Shown: positions 15,059-17,630 of the stretch, one piece after another | How positions within the stretch are numbered: the stretch's first letter is position 1 | How the letters are laid out: each line of letters starts with the position of its first letter | From: a bacterium | GTDB lineage: Bacteria > Latescibacterota > UBA2968 | NCBI GenBank assembly: GCA_027296045.1 | Contig: JAPUJS010000272.1 | Location: 1-17,630, forward strand | DNA: 17,630 bases | Direction: 5' to 3' | The notes under the pieces: generated by a model | What the model was told of the DNA's origin: nothing | Databases searched by the model: none | The model's input: the letters and a program-made list of their open reading frames with translations, nothing else | Translations under genes and position numbers: made by a program

Positions 15059-15075
15059 TATAACAAAATGTTATA
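15059..15075. promoter_or_regulatory. Palindrome upstream of the sigma-54 promoter, site 2
   Basis: TATAACA AAA TGTTATA is a perfect inverted repeat with 7-bp arms. It lies about 110 bases upstream of the predicted start of the leftward operon, a usual distance for an RpoN activator site. The surrounding stretch (about 14985-15085) is clearly more AT-rich than the rest of the window. Confidence 0.48.
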
Positions 15076-15185
15076 TTCTGGCCAAAATAAGAGGGAGACG
15101 TATAACGCCTCGCCGGGCTTCCTACCACCGCACCCGAACCATTTCTTATGGATTGAAAACCCTGAACCTGCCCTGGCCCCTGTTT

Positions 15186-15221
15186 CTCTTTCTTGACAAC
15201 ACAATCAAGAAAGAGTACACT
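15186..15221 (+). promoter_or_regulatory. Sigma-70 promoter overlapped by a perfect 11-bp inverted repeat
   Basis: TTGACA (15193-15198) and TACACT (15216-15221) are 17 bp apart, a near-ideal promoter for the gene at 15277. CTCTTTCTTGA (15186-15196) and TCAAGAAAGAG (15205-15215) are perfect inverted copies with an 8-base gap, covering most of the -35 box and reaching the base before the -10 box. A dimeric regulator bound there would shut out RNA polymerase. Confidence 0.75.
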
Positions 15222-15276
15222 GGTATAGTCACTTCCGCCTTCGACATCCCCACACGTTCAAAGGAGGAGGCTCCCC

Positions 15277-15795
15277 ATGCAATATGTCACCGTCCTGATG
15301 GGATTGGGCATTGTCTGCCTTTTTATCCTAAACGTATACCAATTTCTCACCCAGAAAGCGGCTCTCAGGATTGCGGAAATCCTCTACATTATGAGCCGAC
15401 ACGTTCGGGAAAAGGCTTCTGAGGTCCGCCGTGAGGGCAAAGATGTAGAAATCGTAGAAGCCCATCTCTTCGATATATCCACATCTGCCCGTACCCTCTT
15501 AAGAACCCTTGGCCGCAGCGAAACGGCTCTTGGTCCCGATCCGGCCCTGGATCTGCCACCCAGCAGCAATAAACTGGACTCAGAAAGCCTGCTTCGCCTG
15601 GCCGATAACATCCTGTATTCCGTTGTAGAGGATTCGCCGGAAGCCGAATGGGAAGATGTTGTCAACCGTACCCTGGAACGCTTTTTAATAAAAGCGCCCA
15701 CCCTGGATCGGGAAGCAGCCAAACGAATCATCGACGTGGTGGCCCAGCGTTCCGAAAAGCCCAACGGTTCGCTGATATTTTCATTCAAAGAATAG
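15277..15795 (+). CDS. Membrane-anchored helical protein of unknown function
   Basis: A 172-residue protein with an N-terminal hydrophobic anchor (residues about 4-25, VTVLMGLGIVCLFILNVYQFL), followed by a charged helical part (about 30-85, with ARTLLRTLGR), a Pro/Ser-rich linker (near 88-102, PALDLPPSSNK) and a second helical part to the end (SFKE). I recognise no named family. The start is firm: AAAGGAGGAGG precedes ATG 15277. It stands alone between its own promoter and a strong terminator. The anchor-plus-helix plan is like that of the two divergent genes to the left, and the bactofilin gene converges from the right, so a link to an envelope scaffold is possible but not shown. Confidence 0.75.
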   Translation: MQYVTVLMGLGIVCLFILNVYQFLTQKAALRIAEILYIMSRHVREKASEVRREGKDVEIVEAHLFDISTSARTLLRTLGRSETALGPDPALDLPPSSNKLDSESLLRLADNILYSVVEDSPEAEWEDVVNRTLERFLIKAPTLDREAAKRIIDVVAQRSEKPNGSLIFSFKE

Positions 15796-15800
15796 AAACA

Positions 15801-15836
15801 AAAAAAGCGGTCGGAAAATTTCCGACCGCTTTTTTG
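15801..15836. terminator. Bidirectional terminator between the 15277 gene and the bactofilin gene
   Basis: AAAAAAGCGGTCGGAAA pairs perfectly with TTTCCGACCGCTTTTTT around a single A (in practice a loop of several bases). Flanking A and T runs make it usable in both directions. Confidence 0.93.
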
Positions 15837-15852
15837 ATCCTACGTTATCCTG

Positions 15853-16296
15853 CTACGACAAATTCTGTGCCTGCTCTTCCACCGTCACTTCCTCTATATC
15901 GGAATGCTGTCCGGATTCGGTGACCTGAACTTCTCCGCCCGCGTCGCATTCCGCCTTAAAAGTAGCCCCTTCTTCCACAATCAGCATCCGCGTTTTGATT
16001 TTCCCAATAAACGTCGCTTGAGATTGCAGGTGCACTTTTTCTTCTGCTATCAGATCCCCCACAATCCGGCCGCTGACCAACGCTTCCCGCACTCTCACAT
16101 CCGCCTCAATCACGCCAGATTCTCCCACAATTAAAGTTCCTGAAGAAACAAGCTCCCCTTTGAGTACACCGTCTACCCGAACACCGGTCTCTATTCGAAA
16201 ACGACCTTCGGAAACCGACCCCCTGCCAATGACGGTATTAATAGCCTTGCCATTGGAAGACAGCTTGATCTTTCGAAACCTGGATTCACCATCCAT
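15853..16296 (-). CDS. Bactofilin (polymer-forming cytoskeletal protein)
   Basis: The 147-residue product carries a bactofilin (DUF583) core at residues about 20-120: short repeating beta-helix rungs such as GVRVDGVLKGELVSSGTLIVGESGVIEADV and VSGRIVGDLIAEEKVHL, here given in parts, with the regular glycine and hydrophobic spacing of the fold. Bactofilins polymerise without nucleotide and act as membrane-linked scaffolds in cell shape, stalk formation and polar organisation. The N-terminal tail is short and basic (FRKIKLSS), the C-terminal tail is acidic (SDIEEVTVEEQ), as is common. ATG 16296 has GAGGAA at a good distance. The gene converges on the 15277 gene through a shared terminator and diverges from the lectin gene. 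Confidence 0.9.
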   Translation of the reverse strand: MDGESRFRKIKLSSNGKAINTVIGRGSVSEGRFRIETGVRVDGVLKGELVSSGTLIVGESGVIEADVRVREALVSGRIVGDLIAEEKVHLQSQATFIGKIKTRMLIVEEGATFKAECDAGGEVQVTESGQHSDIEEVTVEEQAQNLS

Positions 16297-16354
16297 GTGT
16301 TAGTTCCTCATCCAATACGCCCAACTGGGTTCAGAAATCTCTTAAGAACTCTAT

Positions 16355-16382
16355 AATATAAACGTTATGCTCAAAGAGTCAA
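16355..16382 (-). promoter_or_regulatory. Sigma-70-type promoter for the bactofilin gene
   Basis: On the minus strand TTGACT (16377-16382) is followed after 16 bp by TATATT (16355-16360); TATTAT with an 18-bp gap is an overlapping choice. The leader would be about 50 bases. Confidence 0.55.
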
Positions 16383-16407
16383 TGCTTTTCATCGAAAGAG
16401 AACCCGC

Positions 16408-16436
16408 TTGACAACGCGGTTGCTGTAACCTATTTT
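16408..16436 (+). promoter_or_regulatory. Sigma-70-type promoter of the lectin-permease operon
   Basis: TTGACA (16408-16413) and TATTTT (16431-16436) are 17 bp apart. A small inverted repeat, CCGC (16404-16407) and GCGG (16416-16419), flanks the -35 box. The predicted leader is about 45 bases. Confidence 0.65.
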
Positions 16437-16487
16437 GTAGGTCCAAATATCAGGCTTCAACAAAACAGAGTAATTGTGGAGACATTT

Positions 16488-16862
16488 ATGGCATTTACCA
16501 TCACCAAACAGGTAAGACCCAATGCAGTCTGGCAGGAGATGTACCTGCAAATCCGGAAAGACCAGCGCGTAATCATTGCGGCCGAGGGCCTCTGGTCTCC
16601 CGAAAGCCGTCCGCTCACCATTATCTGGTGCGGCCCCGATGGTATCGAGGGAAAGCTGGCAAACGAGGACTACAGGCTTCCCGGAACCAACGTGGGTGCT
16701 TTGATAGGCAAAATAGGAGACAGCCCCATCCTGACTGTCGGCAATTATTGGGATTTCTATTCGCCCTATGCAGGTCCCCTGTTTTTGTGTATGAACGAAA
16801 ATCCCGACTACCACAGCCAGGCAGGCCTCCTACACGCCCAGATGATCCTTTTTGACCTATGA
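16488..16862 (+). CDS. LecA (PA-IL)-like lectin domain protein
   Basis: The 124-residue product looks like a single PA-IL/LecA-type lectin fold, the length of Pseudomonas LecA. Hallmarks are the early strand pair (RVIIAAEGLWSP), GPDG near the middle, GALIGKIGDSPILTVG, and GPLFLCMNENPDY followed by a last strand. The loop after CMNEN, which in LecA holds calcium and galactose, differs here (PDYHSQAG), so sugar and calcium binding are uncertain. No signal peptide is visible. The start ATG 16488 is chosen because GGAG (16478-16481) lies just upstream; GTG 16476 is in frame but poorer. Its stop TGA (16860-16862) overlaps the ATG of the permease gene, showing translational coupling. Confidence 0.75.
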   Translation: MAFTITKQVRPNAVWQEMYLQIRKDQRVIIAAEGLWSPESRPLTIIWCGPDGIEGKLANEDYRLPGTNVGALIGKIGDSPILTVGNYWDFYSPYAGPLFLCMNENPDYHSQAGLLHAQMILFDL

Positions 16863-17630
16863 AACTGCTCCGCACAATTCTGTTTTTCGGCAGAGAATAT
16901 TCCCTTTCTTTTGGTTTTATCCTCGTTGCCCTTTGCATCTGGGAAATCCTGGTCCACGCCCTGGACATTGCAGACTTTATTCTTCCCCCTCCCTCCAGCG
17001 TGTTCACCAAGCTCTGGCTGTCTCGCCACTTGCTGCTGACCCACGGAAGTGTCACCCTTCAGGAAGCCCTGGGCGGTTTTGTCCTCGGTGCCGGGGCAGG
17101 CACGCTCTTTGCCATCGCGATGGCCCGTTCCCGCCTGGTCGAACGAATGCTCTATCCGCTGATCATCTCCTCCCAAACATTCCCCAAAGAAGCCCTTGCG
17201 CCCCTCTTTGTTGTCTGGTTGGGCTTCGGCATGTTGCCCAAGATCATCATTGCAGGTCTGATTTCCTTTTTTCCCGTTGTGGTCAACACCACCCGGGGCT
17301 TGCTCTCAGTCGATCCGCTCACCCTGGACCTCCTCCATGTCCTTTCTGCCAGCCAGCGACAGATTTTCCTGAAAGTCCGCTTGCCCAATGCCGTGCCCTA
17401 TCTGTTTGCCGCCTTAAAAATGTGTGTCACACTGAGTGTTATCGGTGCCGTGGTAGGCGAATTTGTAGGTGCCAGCGCTGGCTTGGGCCACCTGATTCGC
17501 CTGGCTAACTCCGAAATGGCTACCGACCTGATCTTTGCTGCCCTGGTCACCCTGGGTGGCATGGGAACGATGCTTTTTTTAATCGTAGAGGGATTGGAAA
17601 AAATGGCCCTCAAACGTTGGGGAGGCGCCG
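16859..17630 (+). CDS. ABC importer permease, SsuC/TauC/NrtB type (partial, runs off the window)
   Basis: The frame from ATG 16859 is open for 257 codons to the window end. The product has a first membrane segment (FGFILVALCIWEILVHAL), the family's early LPPPSSVF motif, then about five more hydrophobic segments. The EAA loop that docks on the ATPase is present (DLLHVLSASQRQIFLKVRLPNAVP, quoted here in part: SASQRQIFLKVRLPNAVP). It ends at GLEKMALKRWGGA, close to the normal C-terminus. Such permeases import nitrate, sulfonates, taurine, or thiamine precursors; the substrate is not evident. It starts inside the stop codon of the lectin gene (ATGA overlap). The binding protein and ATPase genes are presumably further right. 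Confidence 0.9.
   Translation, partial: MKLLRTILFFGREYSLSFGFILVALCIWEILVHALDIADFILPPPSSVFTKLWLSRHLLLTHGSVTLQEALGGFVLGAGAGTLFAIAMARSRLVERMLYPLIISSQTFPKEALAPLFVVWLGFGMLPKIIIAGLISFFPVVVNTTRGLLSVDPLTLDLLHVLSASQRQIFLKVRLPNAVPYLFAALKMCVTLSVIGAVVGEFVGASAGLGHLIRLANSEMATDLIFAALVTLGGMGTMLFLIVEGLEKMALKRWGGA

Noticed and set aside
14700..15422. Plus-strand 240-codon open frame covering the regulatory region and parts of two genes
   Set aside because: It overlaps the coiled-coil gene antisense, crosses two promoters and runs into the 15277 gene in another frame; no protein features were seen.
16852..17508. Plus-strand 218-codon open frame near the right end
   Set aside because: It is out of frame with the clear permease product from ATG 16859, and its translation is rich in Pro, Cys and Arg with no domain.

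Overview
The window reads as chromosomal DNA of a Gram-negative bacterium with moderate to high GC. Two RND pumps, a bactofilin, QueC, a probable sigma-54 promoter and a LecA-like lectin all fit that. No mobile element, rRNA, tRNA or CRISPR array was seen. The mix of families, many with no close textbook relative, suggests an uncultured lineage (Latescibacterota or Poribacteria-like would fit), but that placement is a guess; no taxonomic marker is present.

Layout. 1-1600: the 3' end of a sensor histidine kinase, a cobalamin-independent methionine synthase-like gene, and a 43-codon remnant that joins a SpoIIE-phosphatase-like tail to a second copy of the kinase tail, closed by a strong terminator. 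1657-3602: a divergent pair, an OGG1-type DNA glycosylase with an extra N-terminal cysteine cluster (minus) and a DUF1992 protein (plus). 3618-13418: an efflux island. It holds a 773-residue ABC exporter with N-terminal PH-like and zinc-ribbon parts, its usual partner DUF1854 broken here by an in-frame TAA, and two tandem, clearly paralogous RND pumps of about 1,090 residues. The ABC exporter and the second RND pump each have a TTGACN-17-TA...T promoter followed by nearly the same 19-base, partly palindromic site, so one repressor probably controls both. No adaptor (HlyD/MFP), outer-membrane factor or regulator gene lies in the window.

13466-14137: queC for queuosine precursor synthesis, apparently starting at a non-AUG codon. 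14185-16296: a cluster of small envelope-type genes: two membrane-anchored coiled-coil proteins read leftward from a probable sigma-54 promoter with two palindromes upstream, a membrane-anchored helical protein read rightward from a sigma-70 promoter overlapped by a perfect 11-bp inverted repeat, and a bactofilin. 16408-17630: a LecA/PA-IL-like lectin whose stop overlaps the start of an ABC importer permease (SsuC/TauC type) that runs off the window end.

The most interesting points are the shared operator of the efflux genes, the two extra hydrophobic segments and altered proton-relay residues of the RND pair, the broken DUF1854, the regulatory region between 14889 and 15276, and the lectin-permease coupling.
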